Source: GCA-002712045 sp028112705 (GTDB taxonomy: Bacteria; Pseudomonadota; Alphaproteobacteria; Rhodobacterales; Rhodobacteraceae). From it: a DNA stretch of 14,508 nt. The notes beneath the pieces are model-generated. The model was not told where the DNA came from and searched no databases. It saw nothing but the letters and a program-made list of their open reading frames with translations. Positions 9,801-12,943 of this stretch are shown in pieces. The stretch is from contig JAOGYN010000025.1 of assembly GCA_028112705.1 (NCBI GenBank), positions 1 through 14,508 on the forward strand, written 5' to 3'. The position numbers and the translations under genes were made by a program. Each line of letters opens with the position of its first letter. The first letter of the stretch is position 1.

Positions 9801-12800
9801 TCTGGTGATGATATCATTGACGGTGGTGCAAATGGTGTTGACATATGGTCAGGCCAATCAATGGGTGATATTGTTCGTTTCACATCTAATTACGCTGACT
9901 ATGAGATTGAAGATGCAGATGTTGGTGGAGTTCAGGTAATCACAGTAACTGATACGGATCCAGATGGTGATGGCTCTGCTCAAATCAGAAATGTTGAAAC
10001 TTTAGAATTTAACGATATGCACTTAAATATTGGCATAACGTCCCACGAAATAACTGGTTGGGAAGGAAATGCAATTGGTACAAGTTATGAGGGCAGTATT
10101 TTTGGGGATACAATTACCGGTACCTCAGGTGCTGATTATATAACTGGTGGCAAAGGAGCAGATACACTTAATGGTGGCTCAGGTCCGGACCGTATCGAAG
10201 GCGGTCTTGGTAATGACAATATTTATGGTGGTGCAAATGGTCTCGATGAGTGGGGTAATGCCGGTGAAGATGTCGCGATTTATTCGGGCAATGAGAGTGA
10301 TTACACTGTTTCCTTCTATGATTCAGATGGTGAATCAGCAACTTCTTACCAAGACGATGGTTACATAAAAGTAGTTGATAGTAGGACTACGGACGGTGTG
10401 GCTGAAGGTACTGACAAGTTATATGGTGTTGAAGGAATTGAATTTTCTGATAATTTTGTAAGCTTTTATGTAAACAATAGCTTTACAGATCTTGATGGAG
10501 ACGGCAAAGCGGATGTTGGTGGACAAAGGGGGACGAGTAGCTCCGACGCTTTAACTGGTGCTGACCTTGATGAAAAACTTGAGGGCAAAGGTGGTGATGA
10601 CACATTGCTTGGAGGTGGCGGTGCTGACTTTATAAATGGTGGTACTGGTGCTGATCTAATCGTTGGTGGGGATAACGCTGCAGGCGAAATGGATATTGCG
10701 CGATTTGATACAGCAATGAGTACCTTTACCATTGCGCAAGACAAGTGGATCGCAAAAGACTCGTCAGGGAATTATGAAACTAATAGCTCTGGTGATTTGG
10801 TTACATATACAAGCAGCACGGTCTCTGCAGGCTTCACAGCGGTTGGGGCCTACAGCTTTACATCAACAGAAGATGGCGAAGCAGTTGTTGATATTGTTGC
10901 AGAAATTGAGGGAATTGAATTTAGTGATGGTTTTGCGCGATTTGATGTTGAGGCAGTAGCTGAAGACCATGATTTTGATGGAGTTGCTGACTTTGCAGTT
11001 ATTGGTGGCGGGTTATCAAATGATATCTTAGGCGCTGCTACTATTGACAGCTTAGCATCGTATGAGAGTTGGGCGGATGCTTCCGAATTGTTCGCAGCTG
11101 ATAACTATATTGATGGTGGATACGGTTCTGACACGATTAGTGCTGGGGCTGGTGATGATACAATTAATCCTGGAGATGGTTCAGGAAATGCGAGTTCAGC
11201 CTATAAAGATTTCATCGACGGTGGAGCTGGTGATGATACAGTAACGTTATTGGGTAATGCTGCAGATTGGACTTCTACCTCAAGTTTGGAAACGGATGCA
11301 AATAGCAATGATGGTTACTCTAAATACACCTACACTAATACTGAAACAAATACGAATATTGTTGGTCTTGAAGTTTATATCAAAAATGTTGAGGCAATTG
11401 AATACGAAGATGGGGTAGTTGCATCTCAGGCAATTCAAACTGATATCGACCGTGACGGTGACGGTATAACTGACGAACGTAATTACAAAGGAACGACTGG
11501 CAATGAGGATATGGTCGCGACAGGAAATACTGTTGATTACCTAGATGCAGGCGCCGGCGATGATGTCATGAGTGCTGGTAATGGCGCCGATATATTGATT
11601 AATGGCGCTGGGTCAGATTTAATGTTTGGTGGCGCAAATACTGGAACTGATGAAAAGGGCCGCGCTCTTAAAGATACAGCAGTGTTTAGTGGCAATAAAA
11701 ATAGTGTAGATAGCGATGGTGATGGTGAGATTGATGTTGCCGCCGATTACACAGTTGCAGATGGTGGCATTGTACTATGTACAGGTTTTGATGCATCAAC
11801 TGGCCAGTGTACTGTTGTTTCGGTTTCCGGAACCACAGTTGGAGAAATTTCAGACGCGAGTTTAAGTTCAACCGTACAGCCGACAATCTTCTCCTCAGTT
11901 ACGGAAGTCTATGTGGCAACAACTGCATCAGATTATGACCGAGTTGTAAGTGGCTCTGCTGATGGCACGGCTGATGTTGTTGCTGTTACAGAAAGTGATG
12001 GATCCACAGCCTACGGCACCGGTTACGTTGTTGATCTTAATAATGATGGCAAGGCTGATACGTTTACAGGATCTTCTGATAGTAGCTTTGATAGTGATAA
12101 TATGACACTAACGAAGGTTCATCAGGCGACTAGCTTTAGTGGCACTGCAAATAACGTGGCGACATTAAGTGCAGATATTACAGCTGATGCAACTTCTCTG
12201 ACGGTTAATTCTGTAGCGAGTTTAAATGCCTCTGGTGGTTCAATTAAGGTCGGTAGTGAGGTGATACTCTATAGTGGGATCACAGTTTCAGATACGGCCA
12301 ATACCTTAACTGGATTAACGCGAGGAGTGGAAGGTACCACTGCAGCCGTCGCTTCAACCTCTGCGAATGTTGATGGGGGCGCCTCAGTAATAGTTTACGA
12401 TACGCATGAAGTCTTAGATGTTTATACTGTCACAAAAGGCTCTGACGTTGATACCTTAATAGGTATTGAGCAAATTGAATTCCAAGACGAGGTTGTGGAA
12501 TTAACTGCGATCGAAGAAACAGCAGTGAGCTTTTCAGTTGCGACAGGGTTAATTGAGATCACTACGGTTACGGGAACTGGGTTTGCAGATGAAATATCGT
12601 CAAGTTCGGCTAATGAAATATTTAGTGGAGGAGCTGGAGCTGATACATACTCATTTGGTTTTGGCACAGGTATTGAGCAGATTACAGGTACTGATCAGGT
12701 TAAAGGTTTCAGTACGACTGAAGATGTTATTGAAGTTAAAACTTCGGTAAATGGAACAAGCATATCAGCAGCAGCAGATATTTTGTCTCGAGTTACTTCA

Positions 12801-12929
12801 ACTTCTGATGGTGCTTTAATTAATTTGGGGACTAATAATGGGGTAGATAATACAATTCTACTCGCAGGTGTATCCGCAGATGATTTAACTGTGGATAATT
12901 TTAGTGCTGTAGAAATATTATTATTGTAA
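93..12929 (+). CDS. Giant RTX (hemolysin-type calcium-binding) exported protein, 4278 aa
   Basis: Predicted giant exported protein of the RTX family. In this family, GGxGxDxux nonapeptides fold into calcium-bound beta-rolls after export by a type I (ABC/MFP/TolC) system, guided by an uncleaved C-terminal signal. Seen here: no N-terminal signal peptide or membrane segment; an unrecognised region (residues 1-249); about 50 RTX nonapeptides in 18-19 blocks from residue 250 to about 3860; and a C-terminal RTX cap (about 4160-4278) ending in hydrophobic residues EILLL. Most blocks are followed by D-x-A-x-Y-x-G-x-x-x-x-Y and, later, GG-x-GTD-x-L-x-x-IE-x-I-x-F-x-D. Only two cysteines occur (residues 3896 and 3906). 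No HExxH, subtilase or other catalytic motif was found, so adhesin, surface-layer or matrix roles are likelier than protease; a pore-forming toxin is less likely because no hydrophobic helical domain or acylation region is evident. Start chosen by the ribosome binding site at 80-85. The next gene starts 14 bases downstream. Confidence 0.93.
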   Translation: MMDGDIKLFAVSDSNESSGGGSGGGSDGGPLIASGGKLVITNKDAANPDFLPSVQITREDIKEIEFYAPEMIRGIEDAKGNIRLDFEGTSAETPGSFSVDAGFVGAFGKTTSSGNKVATIKATETGTESVVNLLAYSDGDVTWKKASLAASDYKAPKEGDWDLYVAHWAPDGDANSADSIEVAVLVERSLTTNINTAVNSSMSVAGTFFDFFGMEEPEDGGGNIGGGQSDTVTEGVVLDKSDQTDDFVLSGSAGDNEMIGGAGSDYADGGEGADTLDGGAGSDIVKGGAGNDIIDGGANGTETFLDGEGNTQQNSIWSWGDRAIYDGKASDYTITSTGPGSFTVTDTNTADGDDGTDTLTGIEILQFSDKEKLLVAETGSFSFTDHYTGQTVSEDWAEGTDFADLIAPSEAGRSFLRGGAGNDIIIGDPAIGGGQDHIAGEAGNDFIDGAGRGTSAMPWENDNVAEYEAPSRSFKWELETANSLGLTAGITKIIYAGAGATQLDGLATALGMDISTRFVADQEYWVISDINGDAGLGTDIITNIDELYFNDANVRLSVFKDPWGGFIEGTDFADTIVGEGVSEFIEAGSGDDRVFGGAGSDDAELGRGNDFFDGGADAEDFDTEAYMTNLGGNFGTFDAEQFFGDKFAITGGDGGGGSSIVIVSPGTLNYPTFDPGAPVSISSWTGLFLGEEQTFEMRVYDVNVDGVDLPMMIIQGMSGYGIPDDTLVQVEDLGGTYDFMPGMSPADFSSSEDTGAMMDMAIEVGAAQVRGDTVFYDGDFDRYTVTSYKGDDSADTSSALYTILTDSFSDVDISAWTNDDTVVVVQDTNSGSKSFGTDVLINAERIQFDDQEYLLSVQTNVNSWTEYRWNPNTYQDEEVTMGDANWRGTFADDTINSSSLLLSGSATAPDTDRMDGQAGDDILISGAGGDRLIGGIGNDILDGGANGTTGDSWRDSDVAEYSGSIDRFTLEKVIFEGKNLNISDDQGNGVFVLKAVTKGDNIIGQISKVGSTDVLYQVDKGETFIVVKDSLPLAYGGVGTDILLGMEKAQFGFDWEGEVEFQVNYQVNSWGADEGEVRGEGTIFNDVIDLRAGKASDNTGGYGGFDDFNDGADIWDGDAFFTGADAVQGFDIWNWQPKVNDTALTFTNLRDFADASDMDYGSDVSISIYKIVDGTTDRWIAYDTENEWVLEEVKETSTSGVWKIHYDGAADGAVFEVQDDAWNWQPSESDTAVATAVNVAYDDGFVDTEVKLDIYLRGTDEYVAYNSEFNYVWDIVTGNVTDGWTFKPYEAFETSADQVSDGMWSWTPTEAESADPHATATKIVWSDGGSESFDMEGSFAIHEYEAGKFLAYDTEWNFVSDAVKLVGSDWIIDYGDHAQASERMESSDPPAARIHNSWIEGGRGNDIIMAGQGRDEITGGAGDDFIDGGSESDFLASFVGTTALLENKQLTDPDTGRSGVYSVYQDTSDSNVKWAWDGNQSTPSYFKVTVDGSNVSQLQETVNADFYNDRWSTYDRAHFSGDQIRYDVSEVYLKISSGRPELTAAGAYQELSTTEYNALSSGKTDYQLVVKVVDALPAAAGGDGTDYLINVEEAQFYDGQEQLEVDTFSWAYDSMVHVNDGMSEAEIASATIVSGGANVNKISYAGDHGDGFNLWGGEDTTWNVVEYTGDDTIASGAYALVQVYSDSYGSWSYQDRYVVADVDASNEYDWTEYSATSYEGSSRGTIKNDTITSLVRNQKDEIFGKVGDDLIAAGAGTDRIMGGEGNDVIWGGTNVASNSWDYQGDIAFFSGSEARYTVIRDIFVKASVNGLVEKDSSGNIKLYSDEVLSVSAKGVVSASTDSSTIIAGASSEYHAATIVIDSLSDAAGGDGIDVLSGVEGLLFGFVSSGDHGWLPSANSREGGYTVSTDAGEKSLTTLAVSYMAEDFVHWDYNPTSNQWSEVQQYKVNYTGTNFDDEISYDNTASFKSEVGSSFTSGDVNKYTFSGGSGDDQFIGSTAAGVKNIAVYTGGEAAYNIAEIGDTNVFTVTHKIPDALGGTGVDTLTNIDAIKFGAYSESEEIVRLNVETGSEGGSSRFFKGTMFNDNIDDASGDFAGLLGGNDYFARSGGGTDNFYAGAGTDTLEMGGFYSRYAINYDATDGHLEIVDSLASNLGGDGTLNVKDVESIRFYNNVFDLRIAGGDASAATNYSLYMQHTTLGTIKIAEGATFDGSGNILTAGGLNLFAVSQTPSEHAPSYTWDQMLGDSVGTNLSPLDMNVHVKPFLDGTNGSLSPEQFGSTPATQATEQAVNVSVTQTRDFSSFDGSTSSEGLAEVNVYEAEFQGFGNDDVLYGGAGNDTFIGGPGDDVFNGRGENQTDWWDSFNTGDTAMYLGVQARYTISGPTTDVDADSNGYTDVRQFKVDTAGDTLSYFTVTDSLSLAQGGDGTDYLIDIEKIRFEDGTYHLSIRDVGNSWDTWTQLFGTSGDDDFTSYTDDRADPASKEYNISGGAGDDLIIGGAEPTGDTYSWGDSAVYEAEERNFDISVEELTFVADSASATSDWDGDGDVDSADTTLSGVLKAKFGGTVINQVTVQDSRADDAGGLGTDTLYGIEHIEYRSGFNGTHVDLAPSSDDWDGDGYVDYFSGTAYGDVFTADEGRQDVQGRAGDDIIITGASGDYINPGEGNDYVNSGIGEAVDANDSWASRDDVNFHSVSYDRVEVEKVTLWTHDTTGRALTTSDGKWSISGYTGEAAIGSDLWEIFSGSTPTDYTQQSGFLVTDTLPSSESGSIGTNLIVGVDSIGFSDEYLDVKPFSDTWSFTDWFTNETITESFQKGTPFSDVGTDSLVGGTGSDTLEGKAGADAIFGGAGGDRLNGGKGNDVLDGGENGSSGDEWRDSDRAEYNGIEARYNVYQVKVDASALRANKLSDDAATTDVDESIVTIYDTGSKITGGTMDGYNVLQGALPSGVTAADLSTAYIVSDALGAALGGTGNDLLLDIETIQFQESQVDLGLRISRDNWDGNDANGYDWVQVTGTDGADDISNWGNGVDLNGDGEITDDINADSELRGKGGDDIIFGFGGGDRINGGKGNDYIDGGADGIADAYGWARKDEAIFDGPAANYTVTQYSGTNSDFLEIVSAKFSTLDTSAWTASDSFTVVVDDLPSTMGGTGTDILRNIEFINFQDKFVALTMEEFIDYDLEGTAIRAFVDGTDGSDTIGLAPDATVAEGAYDYSGNDDLLGNDGDDTIYGGAGGDYITPGSGDDIIDGGANGVDIWSGQSMGDIVRFTSNYADYEIEDADVGGVQVITVTDTDPDGDGSAQIRNVETLEFNDMHLNIGITSHEITGWEGNAIGTSYEGSIFGDTITGTSGADYITGGKGADTLNGGSGPDRIEGGLGNDNIYGGANGLDEWGNAGEDVAIYSGNESDYTVSFYDSDGESATSYQDDGYIKVVDSRTTDGVAEGTDKLYGVEGIEFSDNFVSFYVNNSFTDLDGDGKADVGGQRGTSSSDALTGADLDEKLEGKGGDDTLLGGGGADFINGGTGADLIVGGDNAAGEMDIARFDTAMSTFTIAQDKWIAKDSSGNYETNSSGDLVTYTSSTVSAGFTAVGAYSFTSTEDGEAVVDIVAEIEGIEFSDGFARFDVEAVAEDHDFDGVADFAVIGGGLSNDILGAATIDSLASYESWADASELFAADNYIDGGYGSDTISAGAGDDTINPGDGSGNASSAYKDFIDGGAGDDTVTLLGNAADWTSTSSLETDANSNDGYSKYTYTNTETNTNIVGLEVYIKNVEAIEYEDGVVASQAIQTDIDRDGDGITDERNYKGTTGNEDMVATGNTVDYLDAGAGDDVMSAGNGADILINGAGSDLMFGGANTGTDEKGRALKDTAVFSGNKNSVDSDGDGEIDVAADYTVADGGIVLCTGFDASTGQCTVVSVSGTTVGEISDASLSSTVQPTIFSSVTEVYVATTASDYDRVVSGSADGTADVVAVTESDGSTAYGTGYVVDLNNDGKADTFTGSSDSSFDSDNMTLTKVHQATSFSGTANNVATLSADITADATSLTVNSVASLNASGGSIKVGSEVILYSGITVSDTANTLTGLTRGVEGTTAAVASTSANVDGGASVIVYDTHEVLDVYTVTKGSDVDTLIGIEQIEFQDEVVELTAIEETAVSFSVATGLIEITTVTGTGFADEISSSSANEIFSGGAGADTYSFGFGTGIEQITGTDQVKGFSTTEDVIEVKTSVNGTSISAAADILSRVTSTSDGALINLGTNNGVDNTILLAGVSADDLTVDNFSAVEILLL
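840..3276 (+). repeat. RTX composite units 1-4
   Basis: Four composite units. RTX blocks lie at 840-992 (five nonapeptides, the most regular block in this half), about 1284-1452, 1794-1962 and 2751-2934. Each is followed by the Y-x-G strand motif: AIYDG near 1059, AEYEA near 1488, VFYDG near 2412, AEYSG near 2967. Each unit ends in the closing motif: GTDTLTGIEILQF at about 1158-1196, GTDIITNIDELYF at about 1701-1739, GTDVLINAERIQF at about 2598-2636, and GTDILLGMEKAQF at about 3210-3245. Linkers before the next block are rich in Trp and other aromatics and run into a G-T-x-F-x-D-x-I strand (for example EGTDFADTI near 1794), a conserved entry motif for the following beta-roll. Unit 3 carries a large insert, annotated separately. 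Confidence 0.85.
1962..2399 (+). other. Met-rich non-RTX insert in unit 3 (about residues 624-769)
   Basis: About 146 residues separate RTX block 3 from its Y-x-G strand motif, where other units have roughly 10-20. The segment has no calcium-repeat spacing. It starts with a Gly/Phe-rich part and a Gly run (TGGDGGGGSS), then a stretch resembling a beta-sandwich, and ends with a Met-rich part (DLPMMIIQGM, FMPGM, GAMMDMA). Met is scarce elsewhere in the protein. This looks like an independent domain inserted into an RTX unit. I do not recognise the family. Confidence 0.5.
3324..3485 (+). repeat. Degenerate RTX block 5
   Basis: The conserved entry strand is present (GEGTIFNDVIDL), but the following Gly/Asp-rich stretch has lost the regular nine-residue spacing (GGYGGFDDFNDGADIWDGDAFF). 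No Y-x-G or IE-x-I-x-F closing motif follows it before the tandem W-x-W repeats begin. It reads as an eroded RTX block, or one adapted as the junction to the W-repeat insert. Confidence 0.5.
3489..4247 (+). repeat. Three tandem W-x-W-x-P repeats of about 82-89 residues
   Basis: Three head-to-tail copies start at 3489 (WNWQP, 89 residues), 3756 (WNWQP, 82 residues) and 4002 (WSWTP, about 82 residues), covering residues 1133-1385. Each opens with W-x-W-x-P plus an acidic or serine-rich stretch and a beta strand. Each then has a strand ending in -A-Y-[DN]-[ST]-E-x-[EN]-[WYF]-V: IAYDTENEWV, VAYNSEFNYV and LAYDTEWNFV. Each closes with a tryptophan strand (VWKIHY, GWTFKPY, DWIIDY). The copies have diverged at DNA level, so this is not a recent slippage expansion. 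The family is unknown to me; the aromatic-rich strands suggest a small beta domain, possibly ligand-binding, but that is inference. Confidence 0.75.
4272..4914 (+). repeat. RTX unit 6 with a long internal insert
   Basis: Three clear nonapeptides (GGRGNDIIM, AGQGRDEIT, GGAGDDFID) end near 4391. About 83 residues without repeats follow (about 4392-4640; Ser/Thr/Gln-rich with FKVTVDGSNVS and two Trp). The unit then resumes with the strand motif RAHFSGDQIRYDV near 4638 and closes with GGDGTDYLINVEEAQF at about 4830-4880. The insert has no recognisable motif. Confidence 0.7.
5112..5231 (+). repeat. Possible fourth, divergent copy of the W-repeat core
   Basis: The segment has the same order of features as the middle of the tandem W repeats: a beta strand (ALVQVY), a short turn with Trp/Tyr (GSWSYQD), then RYVVADVDASNEYDW, which lines up with WIAYDTENEW and YVAYNSEFNYVW in the tandem copies. 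The W-x-W-x-P opening is not visible, so this is a tentative homology. Confidence 0.35.
5259..6620 (+). repeat. RTX units 7-9 (7 regular, 8 and 9 degenerate)
   Basis: Unit 7 (about 5259-5750) has three regular nonapeptides, the strand motif AFFSGSEARYTV near 5451 and a closing motif GGDGIDVLSGVEGLLF. Unit 8 (about 5934-6287) keeps the entry strand (GTNFDDEISY) but only one clear nonapeptide (GGSGDDQFI), then VYTGGEAAYNI and GGTGVDTLTNIDAIKF. Unit 9 (about 6321-6620) keeps the entry strand (KGTMFNDNI), two irregular repeats (GGGTDNFY, AGAGTDTLE), and GGDGTLNVKDVESIRF as closure. Calcium-ligand density is lowest in this central part of the protein. Confidence 0.75.
6637..7058 (+). other. Non-RTX insert between units 9 and 10 (about residues 2182-2322)
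   Basis: About 140 residues with no RTX spacing and little Gly-Asp content. The segment is rich in Thr, Ser, Gln and Pro, with occasional Met and His (YSLYMQHTTLGTIKIAEGA near 6654, AVSQTPSEHAPSYTW near 6762, NVHVKPFLDG near 6858). It could be a small beta domain followed by a flexible linker. No family recognised. Confidence 0.45.
7059..9060 (+). repeat. RTX units 10-13
   Basis: RTX blocks lie at about 7059-7155, 7545-7590, 8010-8106 and 8547-8690; the last has four regular nonapeptides. Closing motifs include GGDGTDYLIDIEKIRF near 7350, GGLGTDTLYGIEHIEY near 7830 and GGTGNDLLLDIETIQF near 8985. Unit 12 closes irregularly with SIGTNLIVGVDSIGF near 8388. EF-hand-like acidic loops appear for the first time here: D-V-D-A-D-S-N-G at 7242, DWDGDGDVDSAD at 7704-7739 and DWDGDGYVD at 7923. 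The strand motif of unit 13 (EWRDSDRAEYNG, near 8700) is nearly the same as that of unit 4 (SWRDSDVAEYSG, near 2946), so some units descend from a common duplicated ancestor. Confidence 0.85.
9120..11430 (+). repeat. RTX units 14-18
   Basis: Regular RTX blocks lie at about 9210-9320, 9726-9836, 10107-10241 (four nonapeptides), 10578-10678 and 11100-11250. Closing motifs include GGTGTDILRNIEFINF near 9522, IRNVETLEF near 9984, GTDKLYGVEGIEF near 10410, IVAEIEGIEF near 10896 and IKNVEAIEY near 11379. EF-hand-like loops occur at 9168 (DLNGDGEITDDI), 9957 (DPDGDGS), 10488 (DLDGDGKAD) and 10965 (DHDFDGVAD). In units 17 and 18 these loops sit directly before the RTX entry strand. Unit 18 is split: its last nonapeptide (GGAGDDTVT) is separated from the others by a short linker (about 11170-11205). 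Confidence 0.85.
11442..12510 (+). repeat. RTX unit 19 with a large insert between strand motif and closing motif
   Basis: The unit begins with an EF-hand-like loop (DIDRDGDGITDE at 11442) and an entry strand (KGTTGNEDMV). Three nonapeptides follow (AGAGDDVMS, AGNGADILI, NGAGSDLMF, about 11550-11630), then TAVFSGN near 11679. The closing motif (DVDTLIGIEQIEFQD) arrives only near 12447. The intervening 240 residues or so hold two more acidic loops (DSDGDGEID at 11709, DLNNDGKAD at 12033), the only two cysteines of the protein (codons 11778 and 11808) and the phage-like module at 12159-12353. Confidence 0.75.
12159..12353 (+). other. Phage-structural-protein-like beta module (about residues 4023-4087)
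   Basis: The segment reads ATLSADITADATSLTVNS, then GGSIKVGSEVILYSGITV, then NTLTGLTRGVEGTTAAVA. The order T-x-I-T-V, a Gly-containing turn, I-x-[IV]-G-x-E-x-[IL]-x-Y-[ST]-G, then L-T-G-x-x-R-G-x-x-G-T-T-A-A is, from memory, typical of a small beta module in phage tail and virion proteins and in some bacterial surface proteins. Inside an RTX protein it is best read as a shuffled beta domain. The family assignment rests on motif recall only. Confidence 0.55.
12570..12929 (+). other. C-terminal RTX cap and probable type I secretion signal (about residues 4160-4278)
   Basis: The entry strand GTGFADEI is followed by one last repeat (GGAGADTYSFGFGTG), the D-x-V-x-G-F element (DQVKGF) and DVIEV. 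A beta-rich tail then contains L-x-x-V, a Gly-rich ALINLGTNNG turn, ILLAGVSADDLTVDNF and the terminal EILLL. This matches the usual C-terminal layout of type I-secreted RTX proteins: GGxGxDxFxF, DxIxDF, DxIxI, a variable stretch, IxLxGV-x-x-x-x-L-x-x-x-x-F, and a hydrophobic end. It is the strongest evidence for the export route. No exporter genes are in the window. Confidence 0.8.
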
Positions 12930-12932
12930 GAT

Positions 12933-12936
12933 AGGA
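12933..12936 (+). promoter_or_regulatory. Ribosome binding site of the second gene
   Basis: AGGA followed by an A-rich spacer lies 7 bases before ATG 12944. Together with the absence of any hairpin or T-run in the 14-base gap (12930-12943), this supports translation from a shared transcript with the giant RTX gene. Confidence 0.75.
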
Positions 12937-12943
12937 AAAAGTT

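Noticed and set aside
10047..10061. H-E-I-T-G as a metalloprotease zinc motif
   Set aside because: The second histidine of HExxH is absent and there is no M10/serralysin Met-turn context, so the segment is an ordinary inter-unit linker.
840..12510. CRISPR array or DNA-level tandem repeats
   Set aside because: The periodicity is at protein level only. Codons differ between copies and no identical direct repeat with regular spacers is visible.
93..12929. Frameshift or fusion of several genes explaining the extreme length
   Set aside because: The frame is continuous with uniform composition, repeated units run throughout, and there is a single C-terminal RTX cap and a single good ribosome binding site. 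Nothing indicates joined genes or an assembly artefact, although collapse or expansion of repeats during assembly cannot be excluded.
12930..12943. Terminator between the two genes
   Set aside because: The gap is 14 bases, has no inverted repeat or T-run, and contains the ribosome binding site of the second gene.
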